Shown here in pieces: positions 1 to 13,700 of a stretch of DNA of 64,000 bases (positions are counted from its first letter, which is position 1; the number at the start of each line of letters is the position of its first letter). Origin of the DNA: Luidia sarsii. Taxonomy: Eukaryota > Echinodermata > Asteroidea > Paxillosida > Luidiidae. The translations under genes were made by a program, and so were the position numbers. The stretch is taken from contig OX465104.1 in assembly GCA_949987565.1 (NCBI GenBank), positions 9,776,034-9,840,033 on the forward strand, read 5' to 3'. Under the pieces are notes generated by a model. The model ran no database searches. It saw only the letters and a program-made list of their open reading frames with translations, and was not told the DNA's origin.

Positions 1-140
1 GCTTTGCCCGATGCCTGATGAAAAGATTTCAGGCAGCTCAGGTGGGAAATCTTTTCATCAGGCATCGGGCAAAGCACTGGGCACTCAGTGCTTACTACGT
101 CGAGCAGGGCAAACCCTCATTGAATGTTATTCTCCTCAAC
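1..140. repeat. SINE family B fragment with hairpin
   Basis: TTTGCCCGATGCCTGATGAA at 3 returns as its complement near 50-75. The rest (GCACTCAGTGC, GTCGAGCAGGGCAAACCCTC, ATTGAATG) is the family B body seen again at 7.3, 15.8, 16.0 and 34.9 kb. It is cut by the window edge. Confidence 0.75.
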
Positions 141-236
141 CACTACATGCAAAATACATTGGTAGATAAGGCAAGCAATATCTATCTTCAAAAGAATTGG
201 TCTCTTCAAACTCATTCAATTCTATTATCTTGAATT

Positions 237-338
237 TGTTTGATTGGACTGGGATTTGAACCCGAGACTTCTGGCTTAACACACCAAAACTCTCACCACC
301 TACATGTAAGCTATCCAGTCCTTAGATGACAGCCCCCT
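237..338 (-). repeat. tRNA-derived SINE A fragment
   Basis: On the minus strand this carries an internal B box (GGGTTCAAATCC-like) and a degraded A box followed by the usual TCAAA tail. It is not a tRNA gene because the cloverleaf stems are lost. Confidence 0.7.
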
Positions 339-394
339 CCCCCTTCAAAGGTGATCAAAAGTTTCCAGGCAATTTTCCTTTATTTGCTCACTTC

Positions 395-706
395 TAAATT
401 AGGAGGGCCCAATATTTCGATCCTAGCAGGACCTTACCTGCCTTTGAGAAAAGGTCCTGATAGGATCAAAACGTCAGGCCCTCCCAATTTTTGATTTTTG
501 CCTTTTGGCCATTTTAGTCAGTAAGCACTTTGTAACATATTTGCATAATCTCAAAATTTAGTGGGCCTGACCTTTCTCAAAGGCAGAGTGACCACTCTGC
601 CTTTGAGAAAGGTCCTGCTAGGATCGAAACGTCAGGCCCACTAAATTTTGAGATTTGCATTTTGGTAATTTTAGTCAGTAAGCAGTTTGCAACATTTTTG
701 TAAATC
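395..706. repeat. R1 foldback MITE, double hairpin
   Basis: Contains two inverted pairs of the module AAAGGTCCTGCTAGGATCGA / AACGTCAGGCCC. The first hairpin is 399-503 and the second 547-652, followed by the outer R1 end (TTTTAGTCAGTAAGCAGTTTGCA). It lies beyond the TMEM94 exon end, presumably in the next intron. Confidence 0.8.
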
Positions 707-793
707 ATCTTTGCATAATAGTTATTACTGTATTCATGACTATACAGTCATGTGTGGCAGTTGTATTGTTAGAGGTCTCGGCGGTGCACCTAC

Positions 794-1711
794 TCGGTTT
801 GAGATGTCAAAGCCCACGGCTGTCTCGCTCTCCGTCACGTGACTCAGCGTCTCCGTGTCGTCGCTCATGGTGCGGGCGGCGTCCGAGACGTTCCTCTCCC
901 GCCAGGAGACGGACATCTCCTCGCTCAGGACCTCCAGGTTGGACTTCAGGCCGGCGTCGGCCTGACAACCGTTGTCGCAGGAGACCTGGACTTCCGGCGG
1001 GCCGGAGTCGGCGAAGTGCGGGCGGAGCTGGGCGTGGGGAGGCTCCGCGCTGTCGGCGGATCGAGATGCCGCCGATGTCGGCCGGTGAGCAGGGGAGGAG
1101 TCGTCGTCCGGCAGAAGCGCCGAGGACTCGTTGGGATGCTCCTCCGCCTCTGCGGAGACCTCCCCCCGATTCTTTCCCCCGCTCCCCCCGGCACGTGCGA
1201 GTCGACCGCTCGGTGCCGAGTTACTGCAGTCGTTGCCGGCCGTTCCCAGACGGGAGTTTGGGGAGGGAGCGGCAGGTTCAGCGGAGGCGGTCGATTTGGG
1301 GCCGAGGTCTGGGGAGCTGGGAGAGGCCAGGAGCTGGGAGGTCTCGTCTGTCGGCTGGTCCTCGTCCGGGTCTTCCTCCTCGGGGATCCGGGCCGGCTTG
1401 GGGTTGGCGTCCCGTCTCGTCTCCTTGCCGCCCGATCGCGTCCGCTCCCTGCCGGCCGCTCCGTCCGCTTCCCCCTGACCGTGCCAGAGGACCTTCAGGT
1501 TGGCCACGTCCGCCTCTACCTCCTTGGGGTGCTCGGCGGCGGCGGTGGCGCCGAGGTTGGCCGCTACCTCCAGGCTGCGCCGGGACGGGTCGCTCTTGAC
1601 GGAGGAGGACTGCTCCGAGTGCTGACGGGAGACCCGGCCGCTGCCTGGCTCACTCTGCAGCGAGACGTGGCAGTTCCAGCCGGCTTCCAGGCCCATCTTC
1701 TCCGAGAAGAC
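794..1711 (-). CDS. TMEM94: TMEM94 large low-complexity exon
   Basis: This 306-codon exon starts with VFSEKMGLEAGWNCHVSL, the family signature after the nucleotide-binding-like region. It then runs through about 270 residues rich in Ser, Pro, Asp, Glu and Ala and ends ETAVGFDISNR at donor GTAGGT (792-793 on the plus strand; an alternative GTGCAC ends the exon at 790). In vertebrates the matching acidic linker is, from memory, under 100 residues, so the linker is greatly expanded here. The exon is very GC-rich, which creates long open frames on the opposite strand that I do not regard as genes. Confidence 0.85.
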
Positions 1712-4700
1712 CTGTGGGGAAAGCAGAAGAGCCTGTTCCTGTCAACTTCTCATTAAAGAGTGGAGCAGGAGTCAATGTCTTAACTGAGTGTGGTGGAGTT
1801 AGCGAGGTGGAAAGTGACGGAGGCCAGATTCTGAGATGTGGTTGCTAAAACACAAAAGAAAAAGAAGGGTACAGTAGCAAAAAGCCAAAGCCGGTGTCTG
1901 TACATTGAACATGCACACTGGACAATGAGCTCTCTCATTTTATTTGTAATTCTGTCCTTAACACAACCAAGCCTAACCTCGCTATGGCTAACACTTCCAA
2001 GCCTGAACTAGCCATATCTAACCAAACCAAGCCTTACCTAGCCATGGTGAACCCAACCAAGCCTTACCTAGCCATGGTGAACCCAACCAAGCCTTACCTA
2101 GCCATGGTGAACCCAACTAGCCTTACCTAGCTATGGCGAACCCAACCAAGCCTTACCTAGCCATGGCGAACCCAACCAAACCTTACCTAGCCATGGCGAA
2201 CCCAACCAAGCCTTACCTAGCCATGGCAAACCCAACCAAGCCTTACCTAGCCATGGCGAATCAAACCAAGCCTTACCTAGCCATGGTGAACCCAACCAAG
2301 CCTTACCTACCATGGCGAACCCAACCAAGCCTTACCTAGCCATGGCGAATCAAACCAAGCCTTACCTAGCCATGGTGAACCCAACCAAGCCTTACCTAGC
2401 CATGGCGAACCCAACCAAGCCTAACCTAGCCATGGTGAACCCAACCAAGCCTTACCTAGCCATATCTAACCAAACCAAGCCTTACCTAGCCATGGCGAAC
2501 CCAACCAAGCCTTACCTAGCCATGGCGAACCCAACCAAGCCTTACATAGCCATATATAACCAAACCAAGCCTTACCTAGCCACGGCGAACCAAACCAAGC
2601 TTGACCTAGAAATAGCTAACCAAACCAAGCCTGACCTAGAAATAGCTAACCAAACCAAGCCTGACCTAGAAATGGCTAACCAAACCAAGCCGGACCTAGA
2701 AATAGTTAACCAAACCAAGCCTGACCTAGCCACAGTTAACCAAACCAACAAGCCTGATGACCCGGCCATTGTCTAACCCTACCGAAAGAGCCTCCACCCA
2801 AGCCAGACTGTGCCCAAACTGGCCAATGGACTTACCCTACTTCGGAGCTCCTGGTCCCTGGAGAAGTGCACGAAGCGGACGCAGGCGTGGTCCAGGTTCT
2901 CAATCAGGGCCACAATGTCTGGCTTGGCCTGGTAATTCATGGCCACCATGCCGATGAAGATCTGCCCACACTGGGCCCTGTACCCAAACCAACAAAGTGC
3001 CAGCGATGAGGAGAATGGGAAAAAGCCACCAAAGACAAATACGTGTAGACATGAATGGAGACTGCCAAAAACGGTCAGTGCGCATTCAAAATAATTGAGA
3101 TTCCTTTGATTACGATGACGGTTTCACAGGAACGGGTAGCACAGGAAAGAGAAGGGTGACTTGGATGTCCAGCCAGAAAGACTGGTTTTCAGTGATAGGA
3201 CCACCAGTCGCTAGAGAAAGCAAAACACAGATAATTGTGGCATAACAGAGAGAGGGGCAGAGGCGAGACAGAGATGGAGACAGAGATGGAGATGGAGACA
3301 GAGATGGAGACAGAGATGAAGACAGAGACAGAGAGGGAGATGGAGACGGAGACAGAGTCTGAGACAGAGACTGAGACAGAGACAGAGACAGAGACAGAGA
3401 CAGAGACAGAGACAGAGACAGAGACAGAGACAGAGACAGAGACAGAGACAGAGACAGAGACAGAGACAGAGACAGAGACAGAGACAGAGACAGAGACAGA
3501 GACAGAGACAGAGACAGAAACAGAGACAGAGAATGAGACCGAGACAGAGACAGAGACAGAGAATGAAACAGAGAAGAAGACAGAGATAGAGACAGAAGCA
3601 GAGACAGAGAAAGAGACAGACAGAGACAGAGACAGAGACAGAGACAGAGAAACAAAAGGAACAGAGGATATAGAGAAAGCCTCGGTGCTCAAGAGTTTAA
3701 GACATCTGTGCTAGAAAGCAGGAGTTAAAGGTGTGAATCCTGCCCGAGCTACCAGTACTGCATTGTCAGCCAACAATTTGTCCAAAGCACTGGGCATGCA
3801 GTGCCAATTACACATCGAGAAAGGGCAAAACCCTCTATGTGGCCTCAATGAGTGGGGCTCCCCAACTACAGTGTACCGGCCTATCATGACTCACCTGAAG
3901 CAGTCCTCAGCATCCCTGATGTTGTTCCTTTTGTCCATGGGGGAGTCCAGGCTGTGGTACTTGCGTCTGGTACCCTCTGTTGCCTCCTCCTTCCTACTGT
4001 CCCTGTGCGCCGTCGTCATATCCACATCCCAGGAGGATCTGTGAGCAGAGGGCAGATTAAGACTTGACTTTATTTCAGTATCAATCATTGCAAGGTTAAA
4101 TGATTATTTTGACATACATTAAGGCCTTGTATTTACTGAGGCATGGAGATTGATATTGAGGGGGCTGGTAAAAAACATGGCTAGTCTAGTACAGGCTCCC
4201 TGAAAAGATAGATAATTTACACACAGATAAGGTAAACGATGAAATGAAAGTTATACAAGACATGAAAATGAAAAAATGAAAAAGAAATAATCAACAAAAT
4301 GAAAAAGATAATATCAATTGAATAATTAGTCAGGGATGTAAGTGACCGACAAAGTCACTTCCTGAAAATCAATGAAGGCCAATAAATTGTGCGACTGCGA
4401 GTGAGCGCGTACGGGACCAAGAGATGCGACTGTGAGTGAGCGCTTACACGACCGAGAGATTCACAGCAGGGGTGCAGCCGCCATTCAATTTTTAGAGTTT
4501 TAACAGATATAAATGAGCAGTGTGAGATACCTGCTTGACATGGAAAAAAAAAAAAAAATCTGGAAAATTTCGGAAGTCTAACATCCCCTATCAATTTATT
4601 AAAATGAATCACCTCCACTCACCTGGCAACGCCAAAGTTGTCGAAGTCGGGTGGCAGTCTGCCTGCCTTGCCGCCCGGGGGAAGCTCCACGTACAGGTCG

Positions 4701-7700
4701 TCAAAGTACTTGGCCACCGAGTCGGCCATGGGCTGGTAGGCAAAGGCGCAGCAGTAGGAGGACAGGGCGGCCCGCTGGTAGAAGTCTAGAATCTTCTTCC
4801 TGGCAGGGGGAGATCGTCATGCACGGGACAAAGGTATGAAGACCAGGGGCCAATTTCATAGAGCCGCTGAAGCGTGAAAATCTGCTGTGTAAGCAGGATT
4901 AGAAACCGCCTTGCGATGTGATGTCCATTGCTTTTGACTTGTATTCCACTCATCTTTACTTAGCGTGAAAAAAAGTGAAGTTTTGGTTGGCAAGGGGATC
5001 CTGTGGCTCATGAGTTTTTGTGTTTAAGCACATTTCGGCGCTTAAGCGGCTCTATAAAATTGGCCCCAGGAGCTAATTTCATAGAACTGCTTAAGTGCCA
5101 AAATGTGCTTAAACGCACAAAGTTACGAGCCACAGGACATTTGTTTCATGCTAAGCAAAGAAGAGTGGAATAGCAAATGTGTCAAAAGCAATGGTCATCA
5201 CATTGCAGGGTAGTTTGTAATCCTGCTTACACGAGAAAGACCTTTTCTGCTTAGCAGATTTTCACGCTTAAGCAGCTCTATGAAATTGGGCCCTGGGCTT
5301 AATATCATGGAACCACATAAGCATGCAAATCTGCTAAGCATGAAAAGTCTTATGGGATTTGATGGTTTTTATGGTGAGAATAGCAGAAGCAATAGGTTTG
5401 GGGTGACACCATGTAAAATTCTCTCTGTAGTGAGTATGTGTGGTTCTGAAAAGAATTGAAGGAACTCGACGTTTCAAGCAGTATGCTCGATCCTGGAGAC
5501 GAACAGAGGACAGAGTGCGAAACCTCTCTATCATCTATGATCTCACCTGTCATTGTCGTCCAGAGGGCTGAGGTCAGAGCCATCCCAGAAGTCTGTGCAC
5601 AGGCTAAGGACCAGCTCAGCAGTGCCCTCTGTCAGCAACTGGTTGGCCCCTGTGAAGTAGAAGCATGAACAATGTACATGTACTCGACTCCAAAGCCATG
5701 ATCCCAATGGACTTTTTCTTCCGTGGCCCAGTGTGAATCGATTTATAGAGCGCACTTATCCGGAAGACCGATCAAGGCACGAACATTCAAAGAACTTTAG
5801 CACAAATAAGATCATTCTTATAAAGTAAGTGAGATTTCAGTTCTCTCTTGAAGATATCTAAGGATGTAATTTGATGGAGTGAAGCTGGGAGTTGATTCCA
5901 AATGGAAGGTGCTGCCCTGGTGAAGGCACGCTGACCGTAGCTGATAGTTCTTGCTCTCGGTTCCACTAACAAATATGAGCCAGAAGATCTGAGAACCCGC
6001 CTTGTTTGCTTAAGGAACAGAAGCTCTCGAAGATACTACTGTGGAGCACCACCAATGCAAGATTTTCAAAACGAGAAGACAGATCTTGACACTGAACCTT
6101 TTGGATATCGGGAGCCAATGTTGCTTGAGGCAGATAAGCTCTCGAAGATACTATTGTGGAGCACCAACATGCAAGATTTTCAAAACGAGAAGACAGATCT
6201 TGAAACTGATCCTTTTGGATATCGGGAGTTAATGTCGGATATCGGTTTACCCTCCTACCTCCTCTGGAGTCTTTCATGAGTACCGACATGATGTGCGGTA
6301 TAGGCGTACGCTTCTTGATAAAGGATCTCGTCCGATGAGCGTGATGGCGACTGTGACTGTCTTCTGACTCCAGATTCTAAAGAGGAGGGGGGGAGATGGG
6401 GCAAAGAGAAATGTGGACACAGTCACTTGCCGTTCGCACTCCATTTCCATTCTAAAGCACCGACCAAATTTCGGGAACCACTTGCCGACTGCCATGTTAC
6501 ATCTGTACAAGGCCACTGTGCATCCAGTGATGGAATACTGCAGTCACACATGGGCTGGTTGCTCCAGCATGTCATTCATCCCTGCTTGATAGAATACAGC
6601 GAAGAGCTAATAATCTGATAGGACATGACTTGGCATCCTGTCTTGAACCACTCTCTGTCAGACGATCTGTCTCTTCCCCTCAGCCTCTTCTACAGGTACT
6701 TCCATGGTACATGTGCAGAGGGTCCTTCATCCGTTGTCCCTCCTGTACGCACCTTCGCTCGCAGCACACGCTTTGCTTCAACTTCGCACCCCTTCACTGT
6801 TTCAGTTTCTGAAGTGCACTACTGTGAAATGTTCCAATAGCTTCTTCCCCCGTACTGCTATGCTTTGGATCTCTCTACCTACTATACATGTACATCCTGT
6901 TTTCCATCTTCGTACAAACTGGATCTGTTCAAGAGGAACGTGAATAGATACCTTTGTTCCCTTTGACTCTGTTTTCTTTCTTTGTCTATTTTTGTCTTTT
7001 CCTCTTCTATATTTCTTGTAGCCATCACCTCGAGTGAGGCCTTGTGTTTGGCGATCTTTCCTTAAAAAAAAAAGAAAAAAAAAAAGACTGGAATGAACTG
7101 AGTTCTATACTAACCACTGGATGATAGAGGGCTAGCTGCTGGTGCATCTCGTATGTCTGGGTGGCCTGCTCTGTGAAGCCAATCAGGTAGGCCAGCTGGC
7201 ACATGCACCTGCGATGGAACGAGTTTCAGTTGAGACTTGACCAGTGATCGATTCCATCAAACTTCTTCATATCATTATATCATTGCTTGGTGGAAGTACA
7301 TCGTGGACACCATACATATAACATGATGTTTCCATCGAGGAGAATGCGATTCAATGAGGGTTTGCCATGCTCTTTGAAGGTAGTGATCTCATAGATATAA
7401 CATGATGTTTGCATCGAGGAGAATGCGATTCAATGAGGGTTTGCCCTGCTCGATGTGATAAGCACTGAATGCAAGAGGTATGTTCTGTAGAGGAGCATAC
7501 ACATTGATGAACAGCCTGACCAAAAATATAATTTAACTCGGGCACTTTGCATTTTCTTTGTAGTTCCTATCATGTCCACATACAGATTTGGAATTTCAAA
7601 CCACAAATAAATGGCAACATCATTATAACATCTGGCCACATCATTACAAATGCTGCAAGATCCTCGGCTTTGTACTCTCATTCCGGTGAAGAACATTTCA

Positions 7701-10700
7701 GACAGTGATCCATGTGGTCTGTGACCCAGCACCACATACATGTATACACAGCTGTCCCATTCAGTGTACAGACACACCCACTTCTTAAGGGATGCTTTGC
7801 AGTGGCATCATAAAGCAAAGATGAAAAGATGAATTTTTTTTTACTGACTTCTTGAGAAAGCCGTTCACTGACAGAGGCTTTGTGTGGTTGGCGGAAAATG
7901 TTTCTCAATCTCAAAATAAATACAATTATAAAGTATCATAAATGTACAATGAATTGAAAAATTTGAATTTTCAATGTCTTTTCTTCATGACCTGCTTGTG
8001 ATTTTTTTTTTTTTCATTTTCAATGGCTTTCCCAAGTCTGGATATATACAATTAAAAAATGTCATGACCTTTCCAGGTTTTCCATGACAGCAGAAACCTG
8101 TTCAGTGGTATGACAGTGGTTTGGACGTTGATAGTACCTTCTGTGTGCTACCCAGAGCGGTTCCATGGTGTCGTCTGAGTTGACGGAGCTGTGCACGTGG
8201 TTGAACAAGTGGCTGTATTTCTCCACCGTGTCTGGGTTGCAGGTGTTCAGCAGGATGTTTAGTCCCTGGAGAACAAAGCAACAACGTCAGACTTCAAGCT
8301 TTGCACGGCGAGTTTACAATGTGTTAGTGGTTTGCGGTGACTACAACAGCAACAACTGCAGCAACAGCAATGACTGCGGGAACACCAATACCCACAGCAA
8401 ATGCCACACCTGCAGCAACAGCAACAGCTGCTGTATCAAGAGCAACAGCAGCAACAGCAGCAATAGCAACAAGAGCAATATCAACAACAGCAGCAACAGC
8501 AACAACAGCTAGAAACAGCAGCAACACCCACACAGGCTGTGCTTCAAAAGCAAGCATCAAGTCTATTGCTTCATTCAGTTAAACTACATTAAACTACAAT
8601 TAATTGTATTCAACTACAATTACAAAATAATAACGGCAAGAACCCAAGTAATCACAAATACCCTTGAAGGGGCTCACTGGCTTCAAATCAGGGATGTACA
8701 TAAGTGACCGACAAAGTCATTTCCTGACAATCACTGAAGGCCAATAAATGGTGCGACTGTGAGTGATGCATACGCGACCGAGAGATGTGACTGCAAATGA
8801 GTGCTTACGCGACCGAGAGAATCACGGCAGAGGTGCAGGGTTTTAGGGTTTTAACAGATAAAATTTTGCAGTTTGAGATACCTGTTTGAAAAAAAAAAAA
8901 TAAAATAAAATCATGCCACTTCCGGAAATCCTGAAATTTCCATAAGTCTTACATCCCTGTAAAATATATCAAATATAATGGCAACCATCAGAGTCAGAGG
9001 GCCGTGTATTTTGATTTACGAAGCACCTTGCAATCGGACTAAAACTCAAAAAGAAATGGACAGACCAGGCACTCACCATTGGCTTCAGGGAGTTGATGTG
9101 CCGTTCCCAATTGGTCTCGTCAAACTGCAGACTGGTTGGGTTTTGCTGCGATTGAAACAAATTTCATTTCATCGCATTCATTATTTCTCAGCGCAAGAAA
9201 AACAATGGCACAATAGAAACGTGAACATTGACAAAGTGACAAAACCGAACAGTACATGCGCACGGTACCGCCCCCGAAAGATTGCCAAATGTGAACTCAA
9301 TCGCAGTCCAGTGGCTCTCCAAATGTCACAACGAAAACAAACACATAGTGTACATGTACATTGAAACACAAAGAAAGCATTGAAGAATAATTTGTAATAA
9401 CCATTCAGTGAACTTAAATGTCGGGCCACTTTGAAAACTTTGAAAAAATTGCTAATACCACAAATCGCTAAACAATTGGAAACAATATAATTATATATAC
9501 AGCACTGGTACATTAATATACAGGTCTCGGGTTCAAGTCCCAGTCCAGTCAAAGTTTTCTTTGCCAATTTTTCAATATATATATATATATATATTTTTTA
9601 TTTGTGAAGCAAATTAGTAGAAGTACACTATGCCATACAATTCTGAACAATAGATATCTGTGAGGGAAAAAAAGGAGTACACTTTGTGTACCTGTAAGTC
9701 AAACTTGGCACAATTAAGATGTCTGTGTTGCTTTGTCATTTCTATTCTGATGTCATGACACACTCAAACCTCAATTGTCTGACAATGAAAATGGCTTTCA
9801 GGAGCAGCAGATTAGGCGCTAGTGCCTACTTAGTACTTACTGTCGAGTCCAGAGACAGGGTCAGAACCTCTGTGTGATATTCAGGGAAGTAATCTGCAAC
9901 AAAAGAGAAGTTTTCATTAGGGTACTGAAGAACGATGAGTGGAAGGTTTGTGGTGACACCATGTAGCACTTCTCTTTCAAGAAGGAGTGTGGCTCTGAAA
10001 AGAGCCGTTAACTCAATGTTTCAGGCAGTGTGTACTCAGGAGACTCCTGACAACAGACAGAATACTCACTGCCCAAAACTTACAGGCTCCTAACTTACGA
10101 GTTACAGGCTTCTTTCAGAGCCACACTCTCGTCTCAAAAGGGATGACTTACATGGTGTCACAGCCAACTTTCCACTTGAAGGCCCAATGCAACATTGGGT
10201 AGATTGGAAAACATCGATGACCACAGATTACCTTCTCATTTGCACAGTTTGTAGACGGTCATGATAGAATTCTCATGTTGAAATCTTACGGTCTGGGATA
10301 CTGAACTTTTCGAGAAATCTACACTCAAACATCGACAAACAGTTTATTACTTAATAAGTAATTATTTAGTAATAAACTATTTCTTACACTACAGAACGGT
10401 ACTTAAACCTTGTCTTTTTTTTATATTTTTCTACTTTCTCAGATAACCACTTGAGTTAAAACCTTTGCAGTATTGTTTTTTTTAATGTTTACGGTAATGG
10501 TTTAATAAACTTTGGCAATCTTTTGACCATCACCAATGTTGTATTAGGGCCATTAACAAATTGAGCACTGGTTTCAGCCTGTTTCATTAGTTCTTCTCCG
10601 ACCTCCCCTACTCCCCTCCCTCCCTTAACCCCAACCTTCGCTGTCGATCAGTTTCTCCTGGGAGGCGATGGTGACCCCCTTCTTGCCGGCCTCCAGCAGG

Positions 10701-13700
10701 TGCTCCTGGGAGCTGGCGAAGACGTCCGACTCGCCGGAGGTGGAGGCCTCGGAGCCGTCGCTGTCCTCGTGGAGGTTGCTCATGAAGAAGACCTTCTCGA
10801 TGGTGGGGTCCGGAAAAGACAGGATGCCCCGCTTATCCACACAGCACAGTGACTAGTGGCAAAACACAAAAAACACACACATTTTTGAGTCGAATACGGA
10901 CAGCCTGGCAGTGGAAGGGGCCAATTTCATAGAACTGCTTAAGCACCCAAATTTTGCTTAAGCACAAAATGTAAGGGCTCGTAGGATCACCTTGCCTACT
11001 CACCGGGACTTGAACCTGATACCTCTGGATTAACGTGCCAGTGCTCTTCAATCTGAGCTATCCAGGCCTTAGATAGTGGCCTCCCAAATAGTCAACTAGT
11101 CTTTGCCGGGGTGGGGGCGCCAGTCAGAAGCAGCAGTTAATGGTTCACCTATCCTTCTCCCATTATGCTTTCTCTTTTTATCTCCCCTCCTGTAACCAGT
11201 CCCCCACTGTTTTCCTACCAAGTCCATCTTACATAACCTGTATCTTATTACTTATCTCCCTCCCTATCTGTTTCAGTACCTTGGTTGAATTGCTTCTGAC
11301 TGGCGCCTCCACCCCGGCAAAGACTAGTTGACTATTTGGGAGGCCACCATCTAAGGGCTGGATAGCTCAGATGGAAGAGCACTGGCACGTTAATCCAGAG
11401 GTCTTGGGTTTAAGTCCCGGTTCAGTCAAAGTTTACTTTGCAATTTTTTGCATCTTTTCTTTACTTGATCGAAAAGTCTGTTCTTTCTTTTTGAATTTGT
11501 TACAATGGAAATAATTTTAATTTCTTTTAGAATCAGAAATTCTCACTCACTGTTATTGTGCCCAGGCCATAAAGTAGACTGGCTGATCGCGGAAGGTGGC
11601 TGGACGGTCCGAAGAAGGCTGAGAGGAAATGTTCCCATAATTCACGCCAAGACAATTTCTCATCCTGCAAAGAAGGGAAAGGTGCATTTCGAGGAAAGAT
11701 AAAGGTTTGCTGCTGTGACAGCCCTGTAATGAGATGATCTGGGGCTGGAGTTGTTATTCTTAACATTCTTAACAGCTACTGGGAAAAACAATAGAAGGTG
11801 TAAGGGGAGTGAGAAAGACAAGAGAAAACTCAAAGTTTATGTCTGTTTGTGAAACAGACTAATTGACTATTTGGGAGGCCACCATCTAAGGGCTAGATAA
11901 CTCAGATGGCAGAGCACTGGTACGTTAATCTAGAGGTCTCGGGTTCAAGTCCCGGTCAAGTCAAAATTTTCTTTTGCCAATTTTTAAATTAAGCCATATA
12001 TCTGTGAGTATCATGCCCCCATTTCCCATTCAGACGCAATAAACAAACACTTGATTCGTGGATGACACAAAGTTGATTTAGCTTGTTAAACTTTGCCTTT
12101 GCAATGGATGTAGCGTTTTGAAGGTTTGAAGGTTTGCATGGTGGAAATACCACGTGGAGGGTTTGCGGTGACACCGTGTAACATTTCAAATTTCAAAATT
12201 AAAACACAAGTAAAACAAGTATAAAACTGTTTAAAAGTGTTTGAAATTTTGCCACTTCCTGAATTTATTCTTACACTTTCGCAAGGTGGGGAAATTTTCC
12301 AGAAGTGGAACAAAAACAGAAGAAATGGACATTTAAGTACACTGTACCTTCACTTCTGGCACCTCACCAATCTCATCCCCAGGGACGTCAGCCTATGGTC
12401 AAAGACACACATTGGAGTATATGAATCAACAGTCCTGTTACCAATGACACCATGGAATCCATTACTGGCTATTTGTATACTAACAGCTCCATATCTTATT
12501 CATGTGTAATCATGAACCAAGAATGCCAGTGCTAACTCCATACTGGAAAAAACAAAAACCTTAGTAGATGGAACTTTTGACAGCTTCTCAACACAAGATT
12601 CTGGTCAGAAAAAAAAGAAGTTTTCTTTCCAGAGGTAAATAATACACTGCGGACAGCCGGACACATGGGTCTGTCTGGAAAAGTGGTTTTCTCTCTCCAG
12701 TCAGTTGGTGCACAATTTGCTGCTGTGACATGGAAGAGATTACCTACAGTATAGTCTTGCAACATGAGACTCCTAACAGACCCTGTTCAGAGAAACACTT
12801 GGTCCAAGATGGGGTCCAGTGATTTTTATGTACTGCCATGTAAGTGGCTGCCAACCTATCTTAAAGGAAATTAGGAATACTTCTGCTTACAAAGAGGAAT
12901 CACAGAGCAAACTACATAGGAATACATGTGTACTGTATTTCCACGCCAAAAATTGAAATCTTGTAAAAACGTGATACTTTTTTACCAAAAAAAAAGAGGA
13001 ATGATTCCTCCAAAATAGGAATGGTTAGCAGCTATGAAGTACCCTCTATCATTCCGATGACCAATTGACTCTATGCCTGTTCACAAATAACTGAAGATAA
13101 AACTACATAAAGAACTTCTTAATATCAAATAAAATAATATGCTCTAATAGATTTACCTTCTCATACTTGGCTTTGTGGAAGAGTGTGACAATCCTAGCAT
13201 TGCCGTAGCTTATCAATATTATCCACAGGAGTGGTACAGTTAATGACAGCAGAGGAAGAATGGTATTGACCTGTAAGGGGGAAAAATGCTCAGACTGTAG
13301 TACCACAAAAATGTGAAAATTCCCTGACTACATTCCCTCTCAAACAAAATGTGAGTAAATTCAGTATGCATGTGAGTATATACAACTATACTGCAAACTG
13401 CTTAGGGGCAACTCAAAATGTTCAATGTTTTTTAATTTTTAAATAGTGGGTGGGTGGGTCAAGGAAATCAATTGAAAAGCGAAATTAACTTTTCCTATTA
13501 AAATCCTGAAAAAAATTATCTTTCTGCCTTGCCTTTTTTCATATCGTGCGCGCCGCACCAGCTTTCTAAAACTTGTGCAAAAAGGGGGAGACCATCAGCT
13601 TCATCACGCCGTCACTAAAGTACATGTATCTTTCACCAGGCTTAACCAATACTTCAACATGTATTTAAATTTAAATCAAAAATATGTACAATTTGCTGGA

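Noticed and set aside
736..1756. Plus-strand open frames of 287 and 305 codons
   Set aside because: They are antisense to the GC-rich TMEM94 exon and show Arg/Pro/Gly-rich composition without homology. The minus frame carries the family signature.
2131..2776. Repetitive MANPTKPYLA frame of 154 codons
   Set aside because: A product of the 30-bp minisatellite, inside a TMEM94 intron.
3110..3714. Ser/Leu-, Ser/Val- or Glu/Thr-repeat frames
   Set aside because: These are translations of the GACAGA microsatellite.
5787..7086. A host gene encoded by the RT-like frames
   Set aside because: They match LINE polymerase tails, are broken by frameshifts, lie in TMEM94 introns and end in A-rich tails.
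11355..11430. Functional tRNA gene with boxes TAGCTCAGATGGAAGAGCA and GGGTTTAAGTCCC
   Set aside because: It is one of many copies with a common tail, an anticodon arm that does not pair well, and divergence typical of a SINE.
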